Positions 52,306-61,114 of a stretch of DNA of 64,000 nucleotides are shown in pieces (position 1 is the stretch's first letter; each line of letters opens with the position of its first letter). The stretch covers positions 1,364,001 through 1,428,000 of the forward strand of contig NZ_CP034692.1 of NCBI RefSeq assembly GCF_004114375.1. Direction: 5' to 3'. The DNA comes from Halorubrum sp. BOL3-1 (lineage in GTDB: Archaea > Halobacteriota > Halobacteria > Halobacteriales > Haloferacaceae). A program made the position numbers and the translations under genes. The notes under the pieces are model-generated. The model was not told the DNA's origin. It searched no databases and saw nothing but the letters and a program-made list of their open reading frames with translations.

Positions 52306-53475
52306 TTACGCGATCGTCTCGCGGATCTCGCGGAGCCGCTCCGGCTCGTCGACGCCCGACCGGACCACGACCGCGGAGACGGCGTCGCCGTCGGGGATCG
52401 GTGCGTCGCCGCTCAGTATCGCGTCCGAACCGGTCTCCTCCGCGAGCCAGCGCCGCCCGTCGGCGATCGCCTCCCGGTTGAGCCACCGGGGCGGGCCGCC
52501 GACAACGAGCAGCGTCCGGTCGGCCCGCCCCTCGGGGACGTCGATCGTGTTCTTCCCGCGGGCCGCCTTCCGGATGACCGTCTCGATGGCCGACACGGCG
52601 GCGCTCGTGTCGACCTCGGCCGGCTCGGAGGAGCCGAACAGCCCGAGACCGAACCGGGACTCGCTCTCGGTCGACTCCACGTCCTGTGTCGCGTGGCCGA
52701 TCGCCGCGACCTCGCCGGCGCCGCCCACCACCCGAGCGATGTCGCTCGCGTCGAGCACCTGCTGCGGCGTCGACGCTCCCTGGGACGTCTCGCCGGCGCC
52801 GAACAGCGCCGCGATCCGCTCGACCGCGGCCTCGTCGAGCCGGTCGCGGGCCCCGGCGAGCGTCTCGCCGGGACGGAGCCACGCCGCGTTGTCGAACGGA
52901 GAAATCGCCGCGCAACGCTCCGAGAGCGCGTCGAGGGTCCGCGCGGCGTTCCGCTCGGCCAGCGGCCGGTGCGGCGTCGCCGGTTCCGTCCCGCTGCCGG
53001 ACGCGGCGTTCCCGGCCGCCGCGCTCGTCGGGCCCTCGTCGCCGTCCGGTTCCTCGGTCTCGCTCGGGACGGGAAGGAAGCTGAACGCGTAGACGGGGGC
53101 GTCGTAGAGCCGCGAGAGCTCCTCCGCGAGCGCGGGCGCCGCGCCCGCCCCGGCCGCGCCGCCGAGTCCGACGACGAGCAGGAACGCCTCCGCGAGCGAC
53201 GGCCGCTGGTCGTCCATCGCCCTGCCGAGTTCGCTCGCGTGCGCGTCGCCGAGGCGCCGGCCCGCGTGGAGGTCGCCGCCGAGTCCGTCTCCGCCGGCGG
53301 CGTCACCGAACCGGTACCGGCGCTCCTCCCCGAGCGCGTCCAGCGCTCCGAGCGCGTCCATGTCGGTGTCGAACGCGTTGACGCCCGCGAGGAACGGGTC
53401 GGCGTCGTGGTCGGCTGCGAGCCGGTCAGCGATCCGCCCTCCGGCCCCGCCGAGACCGATGACGTGTAGTCGCAT
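52306..53475 (-). CDS. Divergent tubulin/FtsZ superfamily protein
   Basis: A 389-residue protein that starts like FtsZ/CetZ: MRLHVIGLGGAGGRIADRL (residues 1-19), then GVNAFDTDMDALGAL. The GTP-phosphate loop, normally GGGTGTG, is degenerate here: VVGLGGAAGAGAAPALAEEL (about 101-120). It is followed by APVYAFSFLPVPSE, similar to the strand after the T4 loop, and FDNAAWLRPGETL, the region where FtsZ contacts guanine. The C-terminal half is acidic and poorly conserved. It is neither FtsZ1, FtsZ2 nor a standard CetZ by its motifs. The start is ATG 53475; upstream open frame is Arg-rich. It may act as a noncanonical FtsZ-like regulator. Confidence 0.78.
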   Translation of the reverse strand: MRLHVIGLGGAGGRIADRLAADHDADPFLAGVNAFDTDMDALGALDALGEERRYRFGDAAGGDGLGGDLHAGRRLGDAHASELGRAMDDQRPSLAEAFLLVVGLGGAAGAGAAPALAEELSRLYDAPVYAFSFLPVPSETEEPDGDEGPTSAAAGNAASGSGTEPATPHRPLAERNAARTLDALSERCAAISPFDNAAWLRPGETLAGARDRLDEAAVERIAALFGAGETSQGASTPQQVLDASDIARVVGGAGEVAAIGHATQDVESTESESRFGLGLFGSSEPAEVDTSAAVSAIETVIRKAARGKNTIDVPEGRADRTLLVVGGPPRWLNREAIADGRRWLAEETGSDAILSGDAPIPDGDAVSAVVVRSGVDEPERLREIRETIA

Positions 53476-53792
53476 ACGTCGCCGGTCGTCGACCGGGGAT
53501 ATATCACTTCGGCTCGGTCCGGGAGCGACGGTCGACGGAGACACCGTTCCCTCGACCGCCTGCGGTGGCGCGCGCCTGTGAGCGCCCGACGGGCGCGAAG
53601 CAGCGCCGCGCGAGGGAGTCGGTGGCGGCGCCAGCCGCCAGCGACGAGGCTGGGGAGGCGCGAGGTGCCGTGCGGTTGTGGCGGGTGGGACTCGAAGGGG
53701 CGGTCGCGAGGCGGGCGCAGACGATGTAAGGACCGCAAGGAGCGAGCAGCGCGAGCGACTGAGGACCACAGCGAGTGTGCGCCCGCCTCGCG
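53476..53792 (+). repeat. GC-rich intergenic region resembling a dispersed Halorubrum repeat
   Basis: This 317-bp stretch is noncoding and rich in GCGAG/CGCGAG motifs, with a strong palindrome GCGCCCGACGGGCGC (53582-53596). Blocks such as GCGAGGCTGGGGAGGCGCG and GTGGGACTCGAAGGGGCGG look like sequences that, from memory, recur in many intergenic regions of Halorubrum genomes. It leads directly into the 51-bp tandem array. It may be an old mobile or extragenic element. I see no gene. Confidence 0.5.
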
Positions 53793-54065
53793 GCCGGGGC
53801 TTCGGTGGTCTCGGTCACAACGTCGGTTTCGTAGTGCCGAGCGGCCGGGGCTTCGGTGGTCTCGGTCACAACGTCGGTTTCGTAGTGCCGAGCGGCCGGG
53901 GCTTCGGTGGTCTCGGTCACAACGTCGGTTTCGTAGTGCCGAGCGGCCGGGGCTTCGGTGGTCTCGGTCACAACGTCGGTTTCGTAGTGCCGAGCGGCCG
54001 GGGCTTCGGTGGTCTCGGTCACAACGTCGGGTTTACAGTGCCGAGCGACCGGGGCTTCGGGAGCG
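53793..54065. repeat. Tandem array of a 51-bp unit, five copies plus a partial
   Basis: Copies begin at 53793, 53844, 53895, 53946 and 53997, with a broken sixth at about 54048. Each unit starts GCCGGGGCTTCGGTGGTCTC and includes GGTCACAACGTCGGTTTCGT. The first four are essentially identical; the fifth changes GGTTTCGTAG to GGTTTACAG-like sequence. As 51 is a multiple of three, open frames run through on both strands, but neither has a plausible gene context. There are no spacers, so it is not CRISPR. The near-perfect identity suggests recent expansion. Confidence 0.92.
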
Positions 54066-54094
54066 TTCAGCGCCGCGTCCCGAAGCCGATCCGA

Positions 54095-55198
54095 TCAGAA
54101 CTCCTCGAGCCGCCGCTGACCGTCGGGGATCTCGGGGCCGGGGTCCGGCTCCACGCCGAGCAGGCGCAACAGCGCGGTGTCCGCGAACGTCAGCGCCAAC
54201 ACGAGGATGATCGGCGCGAGGAACAGGCCGTGGAAGCCGAACACGACCGGACCGAAAATGTACGCGAGCATCAGCAGGCCGACGTGGGTCGTCTCGCCGC
54301 TGAAGTACGGTCTGAGGACGATGTCGGGGATGGTGTCGACAACCACGATCGCGACCGCGAGGAAGCCGGCGACGTACGCGAGCAGCCCGACCTTCCCGTC
54401 GACCACGACCGGGATCGACATCGCCGCCGCCAGGGGGACGTAGACGACCTTCATCCCGATCACGGGGATCAGGCTGGCGACCCCCGTGATCGCGCCGGCG
54501 AGCGTCGGGTACGGGATCTCGACCGCAGCGGGCGCGACCGTGTTGTACCCGAGGTAGGTGACGACCGCGATGGCCGAAATGGCGATAACGTTGAGTAGAT
54601 TCCCGTACAGCACCGCCTCAAGCTCTTTATCGGCGGCTTCGAGGTACTCGCGGACGACCGCGTCGTCGTCGAAACTGAGCAGCCAGTCGTGGAACTTGGA
54701 GCCGTCGATGAGCAGATAGTACGTGACGATGACGGTGATGAGGAGATTCAACGCGAGCCCGGACGCCGTGCTCGCCAGCAGCGACGCCTGTTCGGAGACG
54801 AGGTCGATGAGGGGGTCGAACTGGCCGGATCGGTACGCCGCGAGCAGTTCGTCCATGGTCGGGTTCGACAGCTCAGCGAGGTCACCGATCACGGAGTTCT
54901 CGGCGCCGACGGTGTCGGCCACCGGGTAGTCCTCGATGAACTGCCGGGCCTCCAGGATGAGCAACACCAGCGTGTAGCTCGCCAGACCGATGAGCGGTAC
55001 ACCGATGACCGACAGCGACACCGCCGCGCGGACCCGGGCCGGCAGCCGGAAGCGTTCGAGCCGCCGGTGGAACCGCCGCGTCGAGTAGTAGAGGAAGACG
55101 GCGACGGTGAGCGGGGCAACGAAACGATAGGCCACGTAGCCCGAGACGATCGCGACCGCGAGACCGAAGAGGGCGACGACGGACCGCTTTTCGTCCAT
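54095..55198 (-). CDS. AI-2E family transporter (permease)
   Basis: A 367-residue membrane protein of the AI-2E/UPF0118 exporter family, with 7-8 helices. Family blocks are the opening helices VVALFGLAVAIVSGYVAYRF and AAVSLSVIGVPLIGLASYTL, the central LIDGSKFHDWLLS preceded by a Tyr-Tyr helix end, and the late LRPYFSGETTHVGLLMLAYIFG with GLFLAPIILVLALTF. The substrate is unknown; some relatives are sodium/proton antiporters. The start is ATG 55198, divergent from the NYN gene across a 117-bp gap. Confidence 0.88.
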   Translation of the reverse strand: MDEKRSVVALFGLAVAIVSGYVAYRFVAPLTVAVFLYYSTRRFHRRLERFRLPARVRAAVSLSVIGVPLIGLASYTLVLLILEARQFIEDYPVADTVGAENSVIGDLAELSNPTMDELLAAYRSGQFDPLIDLVSEQASLLASTASGLALNLLITVIVTYYLLIDGSKFHDWLLSFDDDAVVREYLEAADKELEAVLYGNLLNVIAISAIAVVTYLGYNTVAPAAVEIPYPTLAGAITGVASLIPVIGMKVVYVPLAAAMSIPVVVDGKVGLLAYVAGFLAVAIVVVDTIPDIVLRPYFSGETTHVGLLMLAYIFGPVVFGFHGLFLAPIILVLALTFADTALLRLLGVEPDPGPEIPDGQRRLEEF

Positions 55199-55315
55199 GG
55201 GCCATGCTCGCTACCGCCTGACATAAACCATGGTGGTCGGTCCGGGGGTGATGAGACCGAGACCGCGGTCGCACCGATCCCAAAGCCCCTAACCGCGGGG
55301 AGTGAACGAAGACGC

Positions 55316-55813
55316 ATGAGTGACATTCACCCGGACCAGCGCGTCGCAGTGCTAGCGGACTCACAGAACCTGTATCACTCCGCACAGAGCGTCTACTCCC
55401 AAAATATCGACTACTCGGAGCTCCTCGAAGCGGCCGTCTCGGACCGGTCGCTCGTCCGCGCCATCGCGTACGTGATCCGGGCCGACTCGCCCGAGGAAGA
55501 GAGCTTCTTCGAGGCGCTCCGCGACATCGGCTTCGAGGCGAAGATCAAGGAGATCAAGACGTTCGCAGACGGCTCGAAGAAGGCCGACTGGGACCTCGGG
55601 ATGAGCCTCGATGCCGTCTCGCTCGCGAGCCACGTCGACACCGTCGTCCTCTGCACCGGCGACGGCGACTTCGCGCGGCTCTGTTCGCACCTCCGCCACG
55701 AGGGGGTCCGGGTCGAGGCGATGGGGTTCGGTAACTCCGCGGCCGACGAACTGATCGAGGCCGCCGACGACTTCGTCGACCTCGCGGAAGACGAGGAGGC
55801 GTTCCTGCTCTGA
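55316..55813 (+). CDS. NYN domain (PIN-like) protein, LabA type
   Basis: A 165-residue NYN/LabA-like protein, a PIN-fold putative RNase. The acidic metal site is formed by VAVLADSQNLYHSAQS (Asp near 14), KKADWDLGMSLDAV (Asp near 91) and VLCTGDGDFARLCSHL (the two Asp near 113-115). The C-terminal GVRVEAMGFGNSAADELIEA is typical of the group. The ATG at 55316 gives the family start; a much longer open frame is shadow sequence. The target RNA is unknown. Confidence 0.87.
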   Translation: MSDIHPDQRVAVLADSQNLYHSAQSVYSQNIDYSELLEAAVSDRSLVRAIAYVIRADSPEEESFFEALRDIGFEAKIKEIKTFADGSKKADWDLGMSLDAVSLASHVDTVVLCTGDGDFARLCSHLRHEGVRVEAMGFGNSAADELIEAADDFVDLAEDEEAFLL

Positions 55814-55831
55814 GGCGGGGCGAACGCGTCG

Positions 55832-57037
55832 TCACCCGTCACCGAGGATCGCGGCGACCGCCCGCTCGACGGCCGTCGCCGCCGCCTCTACCTCCCGAAC
55901 GCGGACGTACTCACGCTTGGCGTGCGCGACCGCGCCCGAGTCGTCCGCGAGGTCGCCGGGACCGAACACGACCGTCGGCGCCGGCGCGAAGTACGACGCC
56001 TCCGTCGCCGCGCCGAACGGGCGGACGTCGCCGCCGCGGTCGCTCGGGAGACCGACCGCCTCGCCCGCGGCCTGCGACGCATCCGCGACCGTCCCCGCCA
56101 GTTCGTGGTCCGGGTCGGTCGCGAACGCCTCCAAAAAGGGGGACTCGCGGTCGGTGAGCGCGACCGCGACGTCGATATCGCGGTCGGCCGAGAGCGACGA
56201 CCGGACCGCGTCCGCGAGCGACGACCGGAACTCCGCGGCGGTCTCCGGCGGGACGCTCCGTCGGTCGACCGTGATCGCGCAGTCCGCGGGCACCTGGTTC
56301 GTCGCCGACCCGCCCTCGACGACGGTCGGCGTGAGCTTCGGCGGACCGAGCTGCGGGTGGGCGTCGGCGCCCTCGTCGAACATCCGGACCGCTGCGAGCG
56401 CGTCCTCCGCGGCCGCGACCGCGTTCGCGCCGGCGAACTCCGCGGCGTGCGCCGCGGTGCCAGACAGCTCGACGGTCGCCTGAAACCGGCCCTTCGCGGC
56501 GGTACAGACGTCGAGTCCGGTCGGCTCCCCGACCAGGTAGAGGTCGCCGCCGAGCCGGTCTTCCGTTCCCGACAGTTTTCCCGTCAGCGCCGCGGCGCCG
56601 AGCGACAGCGCCTCCTCGTCAGGCGTGAGCGCGAGCGTGACTCGGCCGCGGTCGGGGTCGGCGGCGAGGAATCCGGACAGAAGCGCCGCGAGCGGTCCCT
56701 TCGCGTCGCAGGCTCCTCTCCCGCGGATCGCGTCCCCGCCGCCGTCGGACGAGGCCGCCGCACGCTCGTCGGCGCGCGCTTCGCTCCGCTCGAAGGGAAC
56801 GTGCGGGGTCACCGTGTCGAGGTGCGTGTTCAACACGAGGTGCGGGCCGGTCTCGGGGGCCGGAGACCGTTTCTCCGCGAGGACGCAGCCGCCCCCGACC
56901 ACCGCGGGATCGGCGCCGTGACGGCCCAGGAGGTCGACGACGAACTCGTGCATCTCGTCGACCGACTCGTGAGAGGGGATCCGGACCGCGTCTTCGAGGA
57001 ACGAGACCGGGTCGAAGTCGGACTCCTCCCGACTCAT
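55832..57037 (-). CDS. dapE: M20 family peptidase, probable succinyl-diaminopimelate desuccinylase
   Basis: A 401-residue M20 zinc metallopeptidase. Zinc-site motifs are VLNTHLDTVTPHVPF (near 78-92), RGRGACDAKGPLAALLSGF (near 117-135) and LTPDEEALSLGAAAL. The dimerisation domain includes the late AITVDRRSVPPET. Its position as last gene of the dap operon, overlapping dapF as ATGA, makes N-succinyl-LL-diaminopimelate the natural substrate. This fits the succinyltransferase DapD in the same operon. By sequence alone it could be another M20 deacylase. Start ATG 57037; the long upstream open frame is antisense/shadow to dapF. Confidence 0.82.
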   Translation of the reverse strand: MSREESDFDPVSFLEDAVRIPSHESVDEMHEFVVDLLGRHGADPAVVGGGCVLAEKRSPAPETGPHLVLNTHLDTVTPHVPFERSEARADERAAASSDGGGDAIRGRGACDAKGPLAALLSGFLAADPDRGRVTLALTPDEEALSLGAAALTGKLSGTEDRLGGDLYLVGEPTGLDVCTAAKGRFQATVELSGTAAHAAEFAGANAVAAAEDALAAVRMFDEGADAHPQLGPPKLTPTVVEGGSATNQVPADCAITVDRRSVPPETAAEFRSSLADAVRSSLSADRDIDVAVALTDRESPFLEAFATDPDHELAGTVADASQAAGEAVGLPSDRGGDVRPFGAATEASYFAPAPTVVFGPGDLADDSGAVAHAKREYVRVREVEAAATAVERAVAAILGDG

Positions 57038-57978
57038 CGCGGGTCGGGGGAAAGCGTCCCCGAGAACTCGTGGGCGACCGGACCGGTCAGTGTCGCGTGG
57101 CCGCGGTCCGGCACCGTAATCTCCAGCTCGCCGCCCGGAGGGCGACTCACCGCGGCGTCGCCGTCGATCAGCCCGAGCCGGCGGGCGGCCGCGACGACCG
57201 CGACCGCGCCGGTGCCGCAGGAGCGCGTCTCTCCCTCGACACCGCGCTCGAAGGTGCGCTGGTCGAGGACCGCGGGCCCCTCGTCGCTCCCGTCGTCGAC
57301 GACCGCGGCGAGGTTCACGTTCGCGCCCTCCGGAAAGACGTCGGCGTTCCGGCCCGGTGGCGCGACCGCGTCGAGGTCGACCGCGTCGATGCCGTCGGGG
57401 TCGTCGCGGCCGCCGTCGACGAACGCGACCGCGTGCGGGACGCCGGTGTTGACGGCGGTGACCGTCAGTCCCTCGACGGACTCGTCGATCAGCGGCTCGT
57501 CCGCGCGCGGACCCTCGCGGGCGACCGGGACCCGCGCGGGGTCGAACGTCGGCTCGCCCATCTCGATGGTGGCCGCGGTCGCGTCCGCGGTCACCGTCGC
57601 GCGCCGGGTTCCCGCCTGCGTGTCGATCATGAACTCGCGGTCGCCGGTCCGGTCGTGGGTCCACCGCGCGACGACGCGGGCGCCGTTGCCGCACATCGTC
57701 GCGGTGGAGCCGTCCGGCTGGACCAGCGTCATCACGACGCGCGTCGGGTCGAACCGCTCCTCGACGCTGAGAAAGAGGACGCCGTCGGCGCCGCGTCGCC
57801 CGGCGTATCCCCCGTCTCCCTCAATCTCGAAGTCACTCCCGTCGACGCCCGTCTCGCGGTCGCAGTGCGCCCGGGCGAACGCCCCGCGGTCGCCGACATC
57901 CTCGGCGGCCGCGTCGACCACGAGGAAGTCGTTGCCCGTGCCGTGGTACTTCTCGACCGGGACGGCGTGGACGCTCAT
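57034..57978 (-). CDS. dapF: Diaminopimelate epimerase
   Basis: A 314-residue PLP-independent epimerase interconverting LL- and meso-diaminopimelate. Both catalytic Cys are present: TMCGNGARVVARW (near residue 95) and ETRSCGTGAVAVVAAARR (near 238). It starts VEKYHGTGNDFLVVD (about 8-22), the conserved N-terminus of the family. Slightly longer than bacterial DapF because of acidic loops. It overlaps lysA upstream and the M20 peptidase downstream, each as ATGA. Confidence 0.95.
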   Translation of the reverse strand: MSVHAVPVEKYHGTGNDFLVVDAAAEDVGDRGAFARAHCDRETGVDGSDFEIEGDGGYAGRRGADGVLFLSVEERFDPTRVVMTLVQPDGSTATMCGNGARVVARWTHDRTGDREFMIDTQAGTRRATVTADATAATIEMGEPTFDPARVPVAREGPRADEPLIDESVEGLTVTAVNTGVPHAVAFVDGGRDDPDGIDAVDLDAVAPPGRNADVFPEGANVNLAAVVDDGSDEGPAVLDQRTFERGVEGETRSCGTGAVAVVAAARRLGLIDGDAAVSRPPGGELEITVPDRGHATLTGPVAHEFSGTLSPDPR

Positions 57979-59375
57979 CGGTCCGCCTCCGCTCCGTCGC
58001 CGCCGGGGGTCGATTCTCGTTCGACCGCCGTCAGGTCGTCGAGCGCCTCTCGGCGGCGGGCGATCGTCGCGGTTCCGTCGTCGAGCGCGACCTCCGCCGG
58101 CCGCGGTCGTGAGTTGTATTGGCTCGCCATCTCGTATCCGTACGCGCCCGCGACCCCGACCGCGAGGAGGTCCCCGCGTGCCGGGTCCGCGAGCGCTCGG
58201 TTCCTACAGAACGCATCACCGGTCTCACAGATAGGTCCGGCGACCGTGACAGGGGTTGCCTCCCGCTCGGCCGGGGCGGAGGCTCCGTTCTCCCCGTCGC
58301 TCCCGTCGCGCTTCCGACCGCCGCCGAGGTTGGAGATCGGGTGATACGCGTCGTACATCGCCGGCCGCAGGAGGTCGGTCATCCCGGCGTCGACGCCGGC
58401 GACCGTCTCCGTCGGCGTCGGCTTCACGGTGTTCACCCGCGTCAGGAGGACGCCCGCGTCGGCAGCGACGTAGCGGCCCGGCTCGATCGCGAGGTCGACG
58501 CCCGCGGGCAGGGGGGCGACCGCCTCGCGCGTCGCCGCCGCGACCGCCGGCAGGTCGAGCGGCGGGGCGTCCTCCTCGTAGGGGACGCCGAAGCCGCCGC
58601 CGACGTCAACGTATTCGAGGTCGACGGGGTCGGCGCCGCCGGGCGCGTCACCGGCGTCCTCGCTCGGCTCGATCAGTTCCCGGGCCAAATCGCCCATCCG
58701 CGCGACCAGTTCGCGGTGGCTGTCCAACTGGTCGGGGTCGATGCCGGAGCCGGGGTGGGCGTGGATCCCGACGACATCGAAGCGCTCGGCCGCCTCGCGA
58801 GCGGCCTCCGCGGCCCGGTCGTGCGGGACCCCGAACTTCGCCGCGCCGCCGGTCCGGACCTTCTCGTGGTGGCCCGCGCCGACGCCTGGGTTCACGCGGA
58901 CGCAGACCCGCCCGTCGTAGCCGCGCTCCGCGAGGCGGTCGAGGGTGTCGACCGCACCGGCAGTGACCGTGAGGTCGGGTTCCGTCTCGGCGGCGTCGAC
59001 GACGTAGTCGAGGTCACGAGCCGGGGGGTTGACCGCGGTGTAGTGGAGCCGCGAGCCGCCGAAGCCGGCCGCGAGCGCGCGGTCGACCTCGCCCGCCGAG
59101 GCGCACTCGGCGTCGAGTCCGGCGCCGCGAACCGCCTCCAAGACGGCGCGTCCGGTGTGCGCCTTGACCGCGTATCGCACGTCGGCGTCGGGGAACGCCG
59201 CGAGCAGGCGCTCGCAGTTCTCGCGGACGCGGTCAAGGCCCTGGACGTAGAGGGGGGTTCCGTGTTCGGCGGCGAGGTCGCGCAGCCGCTCGGCGTCCCA
59301 GTCGCTCACGCGCCGGACCGGCGGATCTTCACCCCGATCCGTCGTCGACTCGCGCTCCCCGTCGCCGTCGCTCAT
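57975..59375 (-). CDS. lysA: Diaminopimelate decarboxylase
   Basis: A 466-residue PLP enzyme making lysine from meso-diaminopimelate. The PLP-binding Lys is in VRYAVKAHTGRAVLEAV (near residue 69). Further motifs are GIHAHPGSGIDPDQL (His-Gly near 205), VDVGGGFGVPYEE (near 250), the phosphate-binding IEPGRYVAADAGVLLTRVN (near 298) and PICETGDAFCRN (near 396). The start is ATG 59375, overlapping the dapD stop as ATGA. Normal length, acidic N-terminal extension. Confidence 0.94.
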   Translation of the reverse strand: MSDGDGERESTTDRGEDPPVRRVSDWDAERLRDLAAEHGTPLYVQGLDRVRENCERLLAAFPDADVRYAVKAHTGRAVLEAVRGAGLDAECASAGEVDRALAAGFGGSRLHYTAVNPPARDLDYVVDAAETEPDLTVTAGAVDTLDRLAERGYDGRVCVRVNPGVGAGHHEKVRTGGAAKFGVPHDRAAEAAREAAERFDVVGIHAHPGSGIDPDQLDSHRELVARMGDLARELIEPSEDAGDAPGGADPVDLEYVDVGGGFGVPYEEDAPPLDLPAVAAATREAVAPLPAGVDLAIEPGRYVAADAGVLLTRVNTVKPTPTETVAGVDAGMTDLLRPAMYDAYHPISNLGGGRKRDGSDGENGASAPAEREATPVTVAGPICETGDAFCRNRALADPARGDLLAVGVAGAYGYEMASQYNSRPRPAEVALDDGTATIARRREALDDLTAVERESTPGGDGAEADR

Positions 59376-60211
59376 TCGCGGAGCGCGTCCTCCCGCCGCG
59401 TCGCCTCCAGCGTCTCCTCCTCGACGTGGGTCGCGACGACGGCGGGCTTGTAGGCGCCGCCCTCGAAGAGGTCGTGGTCGCCGACGGACGACTCCACCAT
59501 CCGGGTGAACGCCCGGCGCTCGGCGGGGAGGTGGCCGTAGAGGACCTCCTCCTCGACGAGGTCGTAGACGGGGATCCGGGGCGTCAGGAGGGTGTTCTCA
59601 CCGACGATCGAGTTCGCACCGACGCGGAAGCCCGAGGTGACCCGACAGCCCGCGCCGAGCGAGACGCCGTCCTCGACCACGACCGGGGCGTCTTCGACGG
59701 GTTCTAAGACGCCGCCGATCAGCGTGTTGGCGCCGAGCTTCACGTTCGCGCCCAGCTGCGCGCAGGAGCCGACCGTGTCACAGGAGTCGACGAGCGTCCC
59801 GTCGCCGACGTACGCGCCCATGTTGACGAACGAGGGGCTCATCATGATGCAGTCGCCGCCGAGGTACGCGCCGCGGCGGATCGCGGTCCCGTCGGGCGTG
59901 TTGCGGGTGCCGCGCTCGCCGAGGTCGTCGGTGTCGCGCAGCGGCAACACGTCGTGGTAGGTGACTCCGCCGTACTCGCGCGACTCCGTCTCGCGCAGGC
60001 CGAAGTTGAGCAGGATACCGCGCTTGACCCACTCGTTCGCCTCCCAGGAAGTCACGTCGTCGCCGGCCTTCTCGGCGGCGCGCACCTCGCCCGCCTCCAG
60101 GGCGGCGAGGAACTCGTCGATCACCGCGGCGTCCCCGTCGGTCGCGGCGGCGGCGGTCAGCCCGTCCTGATAGCGGTTCCAGAGGTCGGCTACGTCGGCT
60201 TTGAGGCTCAT
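59372..60211 (-). CDS. dapD: Tetrahydrodipicolinate N-succinyltransferase
   Basis: A 279-residue left-handed beta-helix acyltransferase that succinylates tetrahydrodipicolinate. Hexapeptide repeats are evident across ADLWN... to the end, e.g. GAYVGDGTLVDSCDTVGSCA (near 131-150) and AQLGANVKLGANTLIGGVLE (near 150-169). The family block YLGGDCIMMSPSFVNMGAYV precedes them. It places this organism on the succinylase branch of lysine synthesis. A 57-bp gap to dapB carries an AT-rich GAGTAAATACC that could be an internal promoter. Confidence 0.92.
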   Translation of the reverse strand: MSLKADVADLWNRYQDGLTAAAATDGDAAVIDEFLAALEAGEVRAAEKAGDDVTSWEANEWVKRGILLNFGLRETESREYGGVTYHDVLPLRDTDDLGERGTRNTPDGTAIRRGAYLGGDCIMMSPSFVNMGAYVGDGTLVDSCDTVGSCAQLGANVKLGANTLIGGVLEPVEDAPVVVEDGVSLGAGCRVTSGFRVGANSIVGENTLLTPRIPVYDLVEEEVLYGHLPAERRAFTRMVESSVGDHDLFEGGAYKPAVVATHVEEETLEATRREDALRE

Positions 60212-60268
60212 TGGATGGTGTATGGATGAGTGTCGGTATTTACTCGTCGATATCTGTATGCTCAGTGG

Positions 60269-61114
60269 TTATTGGCCGGAGTCTCCGGCGTCCTCGGTAT
60301 CGCCCGCGTCTAACACGTCACCGAACCCGTACCAGCCGGGGTCGCGGTCGACGAGCCACGCGGCGGCGTCAAGGGCGCCCTCCGCGAACACTCCGCGGTC
60401 GCCGGCGCGGTGCGTCAGTTCCAGCGCCTCGCGGTTGCCCGCGAACAGCACCTCGTGTTCGCCGGTCACGTCGCCCGCGCGGCGGGCGTGGACCCCGGTC
60501 TCGGTCGCCGCGCGCGGCGCGTCGCCCTCGCGGCCGTGGACGCGCTCGTCGAGGTCGGGCCGGGCGTCCCCCACGTCGTCGAGGATCGACTTCGCGGTGC
60601 CCGACGGGGCGTCCCGCTTCCCGTTGTGGTGCGTCTCCGTGAGTTCCACGTCGTACCCCGGCAGCGCCGCGGCGGCCTCGCGGACCGCCCGGCGGAGCGC
60701 GGCCACGCCGCGCGCGAAGTTCGACGCCTTGAGGACGGGGACCGCGTCGCTCGCGGCGCGGAGGTCGTCGAGTCCGTCCTCGTCGAATCCGGTCGTCCCG
60801 GTCACGAGCGGGACGCCCGCGTCGGCGCAGGCCTCCGCGTACGCGACCGCCGAGGCGGGACCGGTGAAGTCGACGAGGACATCCGGCTCCTCGCTCGCGA
60901 GCAGTCCGTCGAGGTCGGCGGCGGACTCGACCGCGACGCCGGCGACCGGGTCGACCAAGGACCGGTTGACCGCGACCGCGACCGCGACGCCCTCGCGGTC
61001 GGCGGCGGCTTCGATCACTTCGCGGCCCATCCGACCGCCCGCGCCGGTGACGGCGATCCGAAGGCCGGGAGAGGACTCGACGCCGCCGTCGGTCGCAACG
61101 CGTCCGTCGCTCAT
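60269..61114 (-). CDS. dapB: 4-hydroxy-tetrahydrodipicolinate reductase
   Basis: A 281-residue NAD(P)H-dependent reductase. It begins with a dinucleotide site IAVTGAGGRMGREVIEAAAD (about 19-38). VDFTGPASAVAYAEACAD and VTGTTGFDEDGLDDL follow. The catalytic His/Lys region is ELTETHHNGKRDAPSGTAKS (near 174-193). The start is ATG 61114, overlapping the dapA stop as ATGA. Length normal for haloarchaea. Confidence 0.94.
   Translation of the reverse strand: MSDGRVATDGGVESSPGLRIAVTGAGGRMGREVIEAAADREGVAVAVAVNRSLVDPVAGVAVESAADLDGLLASEEPDVLVDFTGPASAVAYAEACADAGVPLVTGTTGFDEDGLDDLRAASDAVPVLKASNFARGVAALRRAVREAAAALPGYDVELTETHHNGKRDAPSGTAKSILDDVGDARPDLDERVHGREGDAPRAATETGVHARRAGDVTGEHEVLFAGNREALELTHRAGDRGVFAEGALDAAAWLVDRDPGWYGFGDVLDAGDTEDAGDSGQ

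Noticed and set aside
53504-54022. Repeat protein with TETTEAPAARHYETDVV units on the minus strand
   Set aside because: The frame arises from the 51-bp tandem array and continues into Arg/Ser-rich noncoding sequence. No promoter or homologous domain is seen; the plus strand gives an equally open frame.
53793-54065. CRISPR array
   Set aside because: Units are contiguous with no unique spacers and no cas genes are nearby.
55922-58234. 770-codon plus-strand open frame
   Set aside because: It is antisense to the M20 peptidase, dapF and part of lysA, all with clear motifs. Its translation is Arg-rich without domains, as expected for shadow frames in GC-rich DNA.
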